Source of the DNA: Micromonospora inaquosa | Lineage (GTDB): Bacteria; Actinomycetota; Actinomycetes; Mycobacteriales; Micromonosporaceae | Length of the DNA: 39,426 bases | Direction: 5' to 3' | Assembly: GCF_003857055.1 (NCBI RefSeq) | Contig: NZ_QGSZ01000244.1 | Span: forward strand, 1 to 39,426 | Shown: piece after piece, positions 33,233 through 39,426 of the stretch | Layout: each line of letters begins with the position of its first letter | Numbering within the stretch: the stretch's first letter is position 1 | Translations under genes and position numbers: made by a program | The notes under the pieces: model-generated | What the model saw: only the letters and a program-made list of their open reading frames with translations | Told to the model about the DNA's origin: nothing | Database searches by the model: none

Positions 33233-34087
33233 ATGCCCGTCGCGGTTGTCATCGACTCCACCGCCTACCTTCCGCCCGAACTGGTGCAGACGCACCGGCT
33301 GACCGTCGTGCCGTTGACCGTCGTGCTCAACGGCGCTGAAGGGCTGGAGGGGGTGGAGACCCAGCCGGCCGACGCCACCCTGGCACTGAGCGCCCGCCGG
33401 GTCACCGCGACCACCTCCCGCCCGGCACCCGAACAGTTCGCCCGGACGTACCGCGAACTGCTCGACGCCGGCGCCGACGGGATCGTCTCGGTGCACCTCT
33501 CCGCCGCGCTGTCCGGCACGGTGGAGGCCGCCCGACTGGCCGCCGCCGACCTGGACGGCCGGGTGGAGGTGGTGGACAGCCGCTCGACGGGCATGGGACT
33601 GGGCTTTCCAGCCATCGCCGCCGCCACCGCAGCCGAGGCCGGCACCGACCTTGCCGGGGTACGCGACGCGGCGCTCGCCGCCGTTGCCCGCACCACAGTC
33701 TGGTTCTACGTCGACACGCTGGAATTCCTCCGCCGGGGTGGACGGATCAACGCGGCCGAGGCGCTGGTGGGCACAGCTCTGTCCGTCAAGCCGATCATGC
33801 ACATGCCGGACGGCGCGATCGTGCTGCGCGAAAAAGTCCGCACCGCAAGCCGGGGAGTGGCCCGTCTCGTGGACCTGGCCGTCGAGGCGGCCGGCGACGA
33901 CGACGTGGACCTCGGGGTGCACCACCTGGCCGCACCACAACGGGCCGAGGCGTTGCGCGCGGCGCTGACCGAACGGTTCGGCGACCGATTGCACGACACG
34001 TACGTTTCCGAAGCGGGTGCCGTCGTCGCCGCGCACGCCGGGCCAGGGCTCGCCTGCGTGGTCGTCCACCGCCGCCCGGAGGGCTGA
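33233..34087 (+). CDS. DegV family fatty-acid-binding protein
   Basis: Two-domain protein of 284 residues that binds a fatty acid, by analogy with the FakB component of fatty-acid kinase. 'VAVVIDSTAYLPPELVQTH' and 'VTATTSRPAPEQFARTY' match the N-terminal DegV motifs (S-T-x-S/T-R-P). 'VSVHLSAALSGTVEAARLAA' and 'VVDSRSTGMGLGF' follow, then 'FYVDTLEFLRRGGRI' and 'VKPIMHMPDGAI' in the C-terminal domain. A FakA kinase gene is not in this window. The ATG at 33233 is preferred to a GTG at 33224 because of the promoter spacing. The SDR gene starts 3 nt after its stop with a ribosome site inside its 3' end, so they are co-translated. Rv2417c is the corresponding gene in mycobacteria. Confidence 0.93.
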   Translation: MPVAVVIDSTAYLPPELVQTHRLTVVPLTVVLNGAEGLEGVETQPADATLALSARRVTATTSRPAPEQFARTYRELLDAGADGIVSVHLSAALSGTVEAARLAAADLDGRVEVVDSRSTGMGLGFPAIAAATAAEAGTDLAGVRDAALAAVARTTVWFYVDTLEFLRRGGRINAAEALVGTALSVKPIMHMPDGAIVLREKVRTASRGVARLVDLAVEAAGDDDVDLGVHHLAAPQRAEALRAALTERFGDRLHDTYVSEAGAVVAAHAGPGLACVVVHRRPEG

Positions 34088-34090
34088 GCC

Positions 34091-34864
34091 GTGCCCACGT
34101 CGTGCGTGGTGACCGGCGGTGGCCGCGGAATCGGCCGGGCTGTGGTGGAACGGCTGGTGGCGACCGGTGCCACAGTCGTCGTCCTGGAACACGACGCCGA
34201 CGCGGTCGACTGGATGGCCGGCCACCCGGCCGCCGATCGGCTGGTCGCGGTGGTCGGCGACGCCGCCGACGAGCAGGTGGCCGAGCGCGCCGCCGAGCTG
34301 GCGGACCGCGCCGCACCGCTGACCGGCTGGGTGAACAACGCAGCGGTGTTCCGCGACGCGGCGCTGCACACCGCGTCGGCCGACACGGTGCTGGACCTGA
34401 TCGGGCTGAACCTGCGCCCCGCCGTGGTGGGCGCCGCGGTCGCCGTCCGCCGCTTCCTGGCCCGCGCCGCCGGCGGCGCCATCGTCAACGTCTCGTCGCA
34501 CCAGGCCCGCCGGCCGGTGTCCGGCGCCCTGCCGTACGCGACGGCGAAGGCCGCCGTGGAAGGGCTGACCCGGGCGCTGGCCGTCGAGTACGGGCGGCAC
34601 GGCATCCGCGCCAACGCCGTCGCGCTCGGCTCGATCGCCACCGAGCGGCACACCGAGTTCCTGGCCGCTCAGGAGCCGTCCCAGGCCGAGTGGATCGACG
34701 CCGAGCTGACCCGGCTGCACCCGGTGGGCCGGATCGGACGGGCCGACGAGGTGGCCGAGGCGGTCGCCTACCTGCTGTCACCGGCGGCGAGCTTCGTCAA
34801 CGGGGTCATCCTGCCGGTGGACGGGGGACGGGCCGTACTCGGCCTCGACCCGGAGGCCCGCTGA
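34091..34864 (+). CDS. Short-chain dehydrogenase/reductase (SDR)
   Basis: Classical NAD(P)-dependent SDR of 257 residues. 'VVTGGGRGIGRAV' (TGxxxGIG, about 8-15), 'VNNAA' (81-85), catalytic Ser in 'VNVSS', and Y149/K153 in 'YATAK' give the full triad. The tail 'PVGRIGRADEVAEAVAYLLSPAASFVNGVILPVDGG' is typical. GTG start with GGAGGG inside the end of degV. After Gly-rich position 3 there is no acidic residue that clearly decides NAD versus NADP, although 'VLEHDADAV' places a Glu/His/Asp at the end of beta-2, favouring NAD. The substrate is unknown. It occupies the place near degV where mycobacteria carry other genes (eis) before comEA. Confidence 0.92.
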   Translation: MPTSCVVTGGGRGIGRAVVERLVATGATVVVLEHDADAVDWMAGHPAADRLVAVVGDAADEQVAERAAELADRAAPLTGWVNNAAVFRDAALHTASADTVLDLIGLNLRPAVVGAAVAVRRFLARAAGGAIVNVSSHQARRPVSGALPYATAKAAVEGLTRALAVEYGRHGIRANAVALGSIATERHTEFLAAQEPSQAEWIDAELTRLHPVGRIGRADEVAEAVAYLLSPAASFVNGVILPVDGGRAVLGLDPEAR

Positions 34865-34894
34865 CCGTCGCAGCAGCTGGTGCCGATCGGGCTG

Positions 34895-35116
34895 CTAGCT
34901 GTCGGCGACGAAAACGCCCTGCCCCTGCTGCCCGTAGATCAGGTTTCGCTCGTGCAGCTCCTTGACGGCTCGATAGGCCGTGGAGCGCGCCACGTTGTAC
35001 AACTCGCCGATCTCGGACACCGATGGCAGTTGTTGGCCAGGCGCGTATTCACCTGAGCGGATCTTCTGCTCGATGTCATCCGCCACGCGGCGGTAGTGCG
35101 GTGGTCTCGTCGGCAT
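34895..35116 (-). CDS. Short GntR-family winged-helix regulator, DNA-binding domain only
   Basis: 73 residues; ATG at 35116 after GGGAGAG. It is almost exactly one GntR winged helix: 'YRRVADDIEQKIRSGEYAPGQQLPSVSEIGELYNVARSTAYRAVKELHERNLIYGQQGQGVFVA'-type landmarks (GEYAPGQ, LPSV, VARSTAYRAV, GQGVFV). No effector-binding domain follows, so ligand sensing must come from another protein or expression must be self-limiting. The adjacent 35193-35248 repeats, which overlap a promoter, are the obvious candidate operator. It is convergent with the SDR gene and divergent from the tiny gene at 35369. Such short GntR proteins are common near mobile or regulatory loci in actinobacteria; this is general knowledge. 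Confidence 0.9.
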   Translation of the reverse strand: MPTRPPHYRRVADDIEQKIRSGEYAPGQQLPSVSEIGELYNVARSTAYRAVKELHERNLIYGQQGQGVFVADS

Positions 35117-35192
35117 GAGCGGCTCTCCCGGACTTCAGCGGAGATCATGTTTCCAGCCCGGGTGTGATCGAGACAAGGCAACAACGCAGCAA

Positions 35193-35248
35193 AGTGGAGA
35201 TAGTGAGAACTTGACTACACTGAGACAGTGGATACAGTGAGACAGTGG
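35193..35248. repeat. AGTGAGA/AGTGGATA short repeats overlapping a promoter (candidate operator)
   Basis: Six AGTG(A/G)-type units occur: 35193-35200, 35202-35208, 35219-35225 (ACTGAGA), 35227-35234, 35236-35242 and 35244-35248. They are mostly spaced by one base, 8-9 bp apart. A palindrome CACTG-AGA-CAGTG (35218-35230) is embedded. A near-consensus promoter, TTGACT (35211-35216), 16 bp, TACAGT (35233-35238), lies inside. The locally lower GC content stands out from the surroundings. Confidence 0.7.
35211..35238 (+). promoter_or_regulatory. Sigma-70-type promoter of the tiny gene at 35369
   Basis: TTGACT and TACAGT with a 16-bp spacer are the best full -35/-10 match in the window. The predicted start is near 35245, giving a leader of about 124 nt. 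Confidence 0.6.
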
Positions 35249-35289
35249 CCGGATGCTCCTGGACTTCAGCACTCCTGAGGTAGCCGGCC

Positions 35290-35339
35290 TGCCCGCCCTG
35301 AGGGAAATGCGTAGCAACGCTTCGGCCCCAGGGCGGGCA
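35290..35339 (+). promoter_or_regulatory. Structured leader hairpin before the tiny Cys protein gene
   Basis: TGCCCGCCCTG (35290-35300) pairs perfectly with CAGGGCGGGCA (35329-35339), continues as GGG/CCC past a bulged A, and carries a nested GCGT-AGCA-ACGC hairpin in its loop. It ends 14 nt before the ribosome site GGAGG (35354-35358), so it could act as an attenuator or control element. Confidence 0.6.
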
Positions 35340-35368
35340 ACTTCGGATCGCGCGGAGGTGTGCCGACC

Positions 35369-35572
35369 ATGCCAATCGATGAACCGGTGTCCACGGCGAC
35401 CGAACTGTTCATGGCCAAGCAGGTACTGGATGCTCACTGGACCCGGGCGCTCGACCGGCCGTGGCGGGCGGGCGGGTGCCTGGAGTGCCGAGAACGCAGC
35501 GACTGCCGACAACTCGACTGGGCGTTGGCGCTCATGGCGGAAGTCGCCTCGGTCATGCTGCAGAAACGGTGA
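35369..35572 (+). CDS. Tiny Cys-containing protein, 67 residues
   Basis: I do not recognise a named family. The ATG at 35369 has GGAGG 10 nt upstream; a GTG at 35360 overlaps that site. It is predicted helical: 'MPIDEPVSTATELFMAKQVLDAHWTRALDRPWR', then 'AGGCLECRERSDCRQLDWALALMAEVASVML'. Three cysteines in C-x2-C-x5-C with a preceding His could bind a metal. It is divergent from the tiny GntR regulator and sits behind a strong promoter with operator-like repeats and a structured leader, so its expression looks tightly controlled. Size and context fit a partner of the regulator or a small adaptor. It could also be a toxin or antitoxin, for which there is no direct evidence. Confidence 0.6.
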   Translation: MPIDEPVSTATELFMAKQVLDAHWTRALDRPWRAGGCLECRERSDCRQLDWALALMAEVASVMLQKR

Positions 35573-35760
35573 ACTGTCGGCTCGGCACTGCTGTGTTAGC
35601 CTCCGTGCGCGCCCCAGATGGGCCTACCCCCCCGGAGGTTCTGGCTACTTCAGCCACCACGCCGAGATCGATGCGTTGTTCGCGTCTCTCGGGCGGGATC
35701 CGGGGCGTCGGTGCCCTCGGGGCTTTGTCATCGGTGTGGCTGGGTGAACGCTGTGGGCCT

Positions 35761-35785
35761 CCGGTCGGGTCTTCGGATCGACCGG
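35761..35785 (+). promoter_or_regulatory. Hairpin just upstream of the VOC gene ribosome site
   Basis: CCGGTCG (35761-35767) and CGACCGG (35779-35785) form a 7-bp stem with an 11-nt loop, 3 nt before AAGAAGG. The rest of 35573-35801 shows no gene; a TAGCCT (35594-35599) -10 candidate lies early in it. Confidence 0.35.
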
Positions 35786-35801
35786 GAAGAAGGCGGTACG
35801 C

Positions 35802-36176
35802 ATGACAGTCACGTTCAACCACACCATCATCGCCAGCAAGGACAAGAGCGCCTCGGCCGCGTTCTACCGGGAGCTGTTCGAGCTGCCGGAGGCGCCCTCG
35901 TGGGGGCCGTTCGCCAACGTCCAACTGGATGAGGGTGTGCTGCTCCAGTTCGCCGAGCCGCCGGTGGACATCCAGATGCAGCACTACGCGTTCCTCGTCG
36001 ACGACGAGATGTTCTTGCGGTGCCTGGCGTTCGTCGAGGGGCGTGGCATCACGTACTGGGCCGACCCGCAGCTGAAGCGAGAGGGGGAGACCAACACCGA
36101 GCACGGGGGGCGCGGCTTCTACTTCTTCGACCCGGCCGGCCACGCCATCGAGATCATCACCCGGCCGTACCTGTAG
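35802..36176 (+). CDS. VOC (glyoxalase/bleomycin-resistance fold) family protein
   Basis: 124 residues forming one vicinal-oxygen-chelate module of two beta-alpha-beta-beta-beta repeats. 'VTFNHTIIASKDKSASAAFYRELFELPEAP' contains the first metal-ligand His. 'MQHYAFLVDDEMFLRCLAFVEGRGI' contains the second, and 'GRGFYFFDPAGHAIEIITRPY' has the C-terminal Glu. All three metal ligands appear present, so a metal-dependent isomerase, dioxygenase or resistance role is possible; the substrate is unknown. AAGAAGG lies 8-9 nt ahead of the ATG. It is convergent with the following minus gene through a hairpin. Confidence 0.9.
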   Translation: MTVTFNHTIIASKDKSASAAFYRELFELPEAPSWGPFANVQLDEGVLLQFAEPPVDIQMQHYAFLVDDEMFLRCLAFVEGRGITYWADPQLKREGETNTEHGGRGFYFFDPAGHAIEIITRPYL

Positions 36177-36185
36177 CAGGCCCGT

Positions 36186-36217
36186 CGGCCGGTCGGGCGC
36201 GGTTGCCCCACCGGCCG
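36186..36217. terminator. Bidirectional terminator between VOC and 36218-36613 genes
   Basis: CGGCCGGT (36186-36193) pairs with ACCGGCCG (36210-36217). After one C-C mismatch the stem continues as GGG/CCC around an 8-nt loop. Confidence 0.65.
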
Positions 36218-36613
36218 TCAGCCTCGTTGCTGAGCCTCGTGGGTCGTGTCCGCGCTCTCGCCCGGGGGTACGGGATCAGCCAGCTGGAAGCCCGACGCCG
36301 CGAAGTCGGCCCCGTGCTCGCGATCGGACAGCACGAACGTTCCGCCCCGCTGCTCTGGCCGCCAACCACTCTTCAGGCCGCAGATGATGACCGCCCGCAC
36401 GTCGGCGGGTGTGGGGTAGCCGTTGTCGACGACGTATGGCCCGGGGGTCGACAACAGATCCGCTTCGAGTTTCTGGCCGTTCTTTCCGCCGGAACCCCAG
36501 GCACGCACGTAGACGGCCCGGCGGTAGAAACCGTTTACCTGCACGCTGTGCAGCGCCGCGCGCCACGTGAAGGTGTGCCCGTCGATGTGTATCTGCCGTA
36601 GCCGAGCCCGCAT
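36218..36613 (-). CDS. Hypothetical protein, 131 residues
   Basis: Not recognised. The ATG at 36613 is chosen because GGAGGT lies 7 nt upstream; ATGs at 36628 and 36643 are upstream in frame but lack that spacing. 'RLRQIHIDGHTFTWRAALHSV' and 'YRRAVYVRAWGSGGKNGQKLEADL' suggest beta strands. 'YPTPADVRAVIICGLKSGWRPEQRGGTFVL' and a charged C-terminus with 'DFAASGFQLADPVPPGES' follow. There is no signal peptide or membrane helix, so it is a small cytosolic protein. It is divergent from comEA, and the region between them carries two DnaA-box sequences, so expression could respond to DnaA. Confidence 0.7.
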   Translation of the reverse strand: MRARLRQIHIDGHTFTWRAALHSVQVNGFYRRAVYVRAWGSGGKNGQKLEADLLSTPGPYVVDNGYPTPADVRAVIICGLKSGWRPEQRGGTFVLSDREHGADFAASGFQLADPVPPGESADTTHEAQQRG

Positions 36614-36653
36614 CTGAGCCACCTCCATAGCAAATCTGGGCATGATCAGGGCG

Positions 36654-36681
36654 TTGTCCACAGTGGCAGTCGTTGTCCACA
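36654..36681. promoter_or_regulatory. Two DnaA-box sequences (TTGTCCACA) in the comEA divergent region
   Basis: TTGTCCACA occurs at 36654-36662 and 36673-36681, same orientation, 19 bp apart. This matches the preferred actinobacterial DnaA box described for Streptomyces. They lie between the unknown minus-strand gene and comEA, about 40-60 bp upstream of the comEA -10. Confidence 0.65.
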
Positions 36682-36720
36682 GGACGACGCGGTGACCCTC
36701 CACCGTCCCGTCCACCGCCA

Positions 36721-36732
36721 TAGCGTCGCGCT
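36721..36732 (+). promoter_or_regulatory. -10 element for leaderless comEA
   Basis: TAGCGT (36721-36726) lies 6 nt before the GTG at 36733, and no Shine-Dalgarno is seen. It is identical to the elements before degV and the GNAT gene. Confidence 0.55.
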
Positions 36733-37569
36733 GTGTCGCACGACGAGGAGACAGAGGTACGCCAGCGCCTGCGCCGGCTGACGGAGACGGCCGTCGCGCC
36801 GCCGTCCCGGCCGGAGGCGCCGCTCGCGGGCGTACTCCCGTCGTCCTTGGCTGGCGCGCTTCCGGCGGACGTGCTGTCCTCCCGGCCCGCCGCGCTGGTC
36901 GCGGGGCCGATATCCGACGGCTCTGCGCTCCGGCCGGAGTCGCGGCTGCCGGGCCCCGGGGCGTTCGACCCTGGGCGGCGGGGTGTGCGGGCGTTGGCGG
37001 TGGTCGCCGTGGTGGTGGTCGTGGGCGCGGCAGGTTGGGCCTGGCAGGCCCGGCCGCAGTCAGAGCCGGTCGCGCCGCTGGCCAGCGACGCCGCGTCGGC
37101 CGCACCAACCGGTGACCCCAACGTGTCCAGCTCGGGCGAGTTGGTGGTGGCGGTCGCCGGCAAGGTCCGAAAACCCGGTCTGGTACGCCTACCGGCCGGG
37201 TCCCGTCTCGCCGACGCGGTGCAGGCGGCCGGTGGCGCGCTGCCCGGGGTCGACGTGGCGCTGCTCAACCCCGCCCGCAAGGTCACCGATGGCGAGCTGA
37301 TCGTGGTCGGGGTGACGCCACCGCCGGTGCCGGGCGGCGCGGCCGGGCCGGCGGCGGGCGGTGCGGCTCCCGCCGCCGGGCCGCTGAACCTCAACACCGC
37401 GACGCTGGCGCAGCTTGACGCGCTGCCCGGGGTCGGGCCGGTGCTCGCCCAACGGATCCTCGCTCACCGGGATCAGCACGGCGGGTTCAAGTCCGTTGGC
37501 GACCTACGCCAGGTCGACGGAATCGGCGATGCCCGCTACGAGCAGCTCAAGGATCTGGTGACGGTGTGA
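36733..37569 (+). CDS. comEA: ComEA-like DNA-binding protein
   Basis: 278 residues, probably membrane-anchored with the DNA-binding part outside. A disordered N-terminal region (1 to about 82) precedes one transmembrane helix (about 85-106). An SLBB-like domain follows ('VVAVAGKVRKPGLVRLPAGSRLADAVQAAGGALPGVD', about 135-190), then a Pro/Gly/Ala linker and a C-terminal helix-hairpin-helix module ('LNLNTATLAQLDALPGVGPVLAQRILAHR' and 'VGDLRQVDGIGDARYEQLKDLV'). In transformable bacteria ComEA binds incoming double-stranded DNA and hands it to ComEC, encoded next with a 4-nt overlap. The long N-terminal extension is typical of actinobacterial forms. Natural competence is rarely shown in this group. 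Confidence 0.93.
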   Translation: MSHDEETEVRQRLRRLTETAVAPPSRPEAPLAGVLPSSLAGALPADVLSSRPAALVAGPISDGSALRPESRLPGPGAFDPGRRGVRALAVVAVVVVVGAAGWAWQARPQSEPVAPLASDAASAAPTGDPNVSSSGELVVAVAGKVRKPGLVRLPAGSRLADAVQAAGGALPGVDVALLNPARKVTDGELIVVGVTPPPVPGGAAGPAAGGAAPAAGPLNLNTATLAQLDALPGVGPVLAQRILAHRDQHGGFKSVGDLRQVDGIGDARYEQLKDLVTV

Positions 37570-39426
37570 GCGGCTCCGCCGTCGCCGCAGACCCACCACC
37601 GGTCGGCCGGCCCCAGCCCCGGATGCCGGCCGGCGGGGCCCGGTCCGAGCCGCCGGACCTGCGACTGGCTGGGCTCGCCGTGGCGGCCTGGCTCACGGCG
37701 CTCGCCGGCCTGCACCTCGGCAGCCGTGCCACGCTGCTGGTGGCCGGCATGGCGGCCGGTCTGACGGCGATAGGTGCTGTGCACCTGCTCGGCCGCCTCG
37801 GCCGTCCCCGAGCTGTGGTGCGGCGCTACGGGTGGGTGGCCGTGGCGGTCGGCCTCGGAGTGGTCTGCGGCGGTGCGGCCACCGCCGCCCGGCTCGCCGT
37901 TCGCGACGCCCCGCCGATCCGGGCCCTCGCCGAGCAACGCGCGCCGATCACCGCCGACCTGGTCGTCCGGGACGACCCGCGCCCGATCCGGAGCGCCGGG
38001 CGGCCCGGCATGTTGCTGGTGTCGACCGAACTGGTCCGGCTCACCGGCCCGGACGGCCGACGGATCCACGCGACGGTGCGGCTGCTCGTGCTGGCGACCG
38101 ACCCGTCGTGGCGGGGCCTGCTGCCCGGGCAGCGCCTCACCGCCGAGGGTCGGCTCGGTGTTCCGCGCGGTGGCGACCTCACCGCCGCGGTGCTCAGCAC
38201 CAACGACCCGCCCGAGCGGCACGGCGCGCCGTCCTGGGCGCAACGCGCCGCCGGGGCGCTGCGTACCGGCCTGCAACGCGCCTGCTTGCCGCTGCCCGAG
38301 GACCCCGGTGGGCTGCTGCCCGGTCTCGTGGTGGGCGACACCAGCCGACTATCGCCCGCCGTCGAGGAGGACTTCCGAGCCACCGGGATGACCCATCTCA
38401 ATGCGGTCTCCGGCTCCAACGTCGCGATCGTGGTGGGTGCGGTGTTGCTGCTGGCCCGGTGGGCACGGGCCGGTCCGTGGCTCGCCGCCGCGCTCTGTGG
38501 GGTGGCGCTGGTGGGGTTCGTCATCCTGGTCCGCCCGTCGCCGAGCGTCGTACGGGCCGCAACGATGGGAGCGATCGGGCTCGCCGCCCTCGCCGCCGGT
38601 CGTCCTCGGGCGGCGATGCCCGCGTTGGCCGCCGCTGTGACCGTGCTGGTGCTCGTCGACCCCGAGTTGGCTGGGGATCCCGGGTTCGCCCTCTCCGTGC
38701 TGGCCACCGGTGGTCTGCTGCTGCTCGCGCCACGCTGGCGGGACGGGTTGCGTCGGCGAGGCGTACCGCCTGGGTTGGCCGAGGCGCTGGCCGTGCCGGC
38801 TGCCGCCCAACTTGCCTGCGGCCCGGTCGTCGCCGGGATCTCTGGCACGGTCAGCCTGGTGGCGGTGCCGGCGAACCTGCTGGCGGTGCCGGCCATCGCG
38901 CCAGCGACAGTGCTGGGCGTGCTGGCGGCCATGGTGTCGCCGATCTGGCCGGCTGGTGCCGAGTTCGTCGCATGGCTGGCGAGTTGGCCGGCCTGGTGGT
39001 TGGTGCTCATCGCCCGGCAGGGTGCTCGACTGCCGGGCGGCAACCTGCCGTGGCCGGGCGGCGTGCCCGGAGCCCTGCTGCTGACCGGCCTGACCGTTGC
39101 GCTGCTGATCGCGGTGCGCCGGCCACTCGTACGCCGGCTGGTGGCGGTGGTCGGGGTCGCCGTGGTGCTGGGTGCCCTGCCGGTTCGGCTGGTGGCCGCC
39201 GGCTGGCCACCAGCCGGGTGGGTGGTGGTGGCCTGCGCGGTGGGCCAGGGCGACGCCCTGGTGCTCCCGGTCGACAGCGGTCGGGCCGTGGTGGTGGACG
39301 CCGGGCCGGAACCGGGGGCGGTGGACGGTTGCCTGCGTCGGCTCGGCGTACGGGAGGTGCCCCTGCTGGTGATCAGCCACTTCCACGCGGATCACGTGGG
39401 CGGGGTGGCCGGAGTGTTCCGGGGGA
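37566..39426 (+). CDS. comEC: ComEC/Rec2 DNA-uptake channel, C-terminus cut by window edge
   Basis: Polytopic membrane protein with 620 residues visible; the frame stays open to the last base. The GTG at 37566 overlaps the comEA stop (GTGA), so the pair is coupled. An N-terminal pair of helices is followed by a DUF4131-like OB-type domain ('APITADLVVRDDPRPIRS', 'LLPGQRLTAEGRLGVPRGGD'). The competence domain has the signature 'DFRATGMTHLNAVSGSNVAIV' and many helices. A C-terminal metallo-beta-lactamase-like domain begins 'VACAVGQGDALVLPVDSGRAVVVDAGPEP' and reaches the metal-binding 'SHFHADHVGG' (HxHxDH) just before the edge. ComEC forms the inner-membrane channel for single-stranded DNA, and the metallo-hydrolase domain is a candidate for degrading the other strand. 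Confidence 0.95.
   Translation, partial: MSGSAVAADPPPVGRPQPRMPAGGARSEPPDLRLAGLAVAAWLTALAGLHLGSRATLLVAGMAAGLTAIGAVHLLGRLGRPRAVVRRYGWVAVAVGLGVVCGGAATAARLAVRDAPPIRALAEQRAPITADLVVRDDPRPIRSAGRPGMLLVSTELVRLTGPDGRRIHATVRLLVLATDPSWRGLLPGQRLTAEGRLGVPRGGDLTAAVLSTNDPPERHGAPSWAQRAAGALRTGLQRACLPLPEDPGGLLPGLVVGDTSRLSPAVEEDFRATGMTHLNAVSGSNVAIVVGAVLLLARWARAGPWLAAALCGVALVGFVILVRPSPSVVRAATMGAIGLAALAAGRPRAAMPALAAAVTVLVLVDPELAGDPGFALSVLATGGLLLLAPRWRDGLRRRGVPPGLAEALAVPAAAQLACGPVVAGISGTVSLVAVPANLLAVPAIAPATVLGVLAAMVSPIWPAGAEFVAWLASWPAWWLVLIARQGARLPGGNLPWPGGVPGALLLTGLTVALLIAVRRPLVRRLVAVVGVAVVLGALPVRLVAAGWPPAGWVVVACAVGQGDALVLPVDSGRAVVVDAGPEPGAVDGCLRRLGVREVPLLVISHFHADHVGGVAGVFRG

Noticed and set aside
34865..34894. 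Terminator between the SDR and GntR genes
   Set aside because: Only a weak AGCAGC/GCTGCT pairing in a 30-nt gap; not enough to call.
36654..36681. Replication origin
   Set aside because: Only two boxes, no AT-rich unwinding region and no dnaA or dnaN nearby; a regulatory or titration site is more likely.

Overview
The window is very GC-rich, with dense coding, short gaps, many GTG starts and strong G/C third-position bias. Protein content points to a high-GC Gram-positive actinomycete, most likely Micromonosporaceae (Micromonospora/Salinispora-like). Supporting marks are a translational ileS T-box, an Rne/Rng ribonuclease with long low-complexity arms, a mycosin-type protease, an orphan DUF397 protein and TANNNT promoters placed for leaderless mRNAs. 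This taxonomic call is inference from gene content.

Layout. 1-5.3 kb: a truncated membrane acyltransferase (minus), then a T-box leader, ileS and plsC. 5.5-6.8 kb: a proline-rich single-pass membrane protein (minus). 7.0-16.8 kb: a B12-binding-type radical SAM protein (TIGR03960-like) and its usual partner (TIGR03936/DUF2344-like) are separated by three genes resembling a minimal type VII secretion module (small helical protein, WXG protein with a Gly-rich tail, mycosin); rne follows. 17.2-19.3 kb: rplU-rpmA-obgE. 19.4-28.6 kb: accessory genes in both orientations. These include a GNAT acetyltransferase, two small membrane proteins, a three-gene membrane/stress-type operon, a GT2 glycosyltransferase, an SRPBCC protein overlapping a zinc dehydrogenase, a CYP152-type P450 peroxygenase and a DUF397 protein. 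28.7-34.9 kb: pepN, then nadD-rsfS-phosphatase-degV-SDR. 34.9-36.6 kb: a tiny GntR regulator, a tiny Cys-containing protein, a VOC protein and an unknown protein. 36.7 kb to the end: comEA and a truncated comEC.

How the parts fit. The rne-rplU-rpmA-obgE and nadD-rsfS-phosphatase-degV-comEA-comEC blocks are ordered as in other actinobacteria, including the Mycobacterium tuberculosis Rv2444c-Rv2414c region. They concern translation, ribosome assembly, RNA decay, NAD synthesis and DNA uptake. The stretch between obgE and nadD, where proB/proA often lie, holds the accessory genes instead.

Regions most worth a second look: the type VII-like trio between the radical SAM pair; two DnaA-box sequences between comEA and its divergent neighbour; the GntR/iteron-like repeat/structured-leader/tiny-protein locus at 34.9-35.6 kb; a dispersed-repeat-like palindrome that encodes the C-terminus of a glycosyltransferase; the CYP152/dehydrogenase pair; and the recurrent leaderless promoter pattern. 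No tRNA, rRNA, insertion sequence, prophage or CRISPR array was seen.
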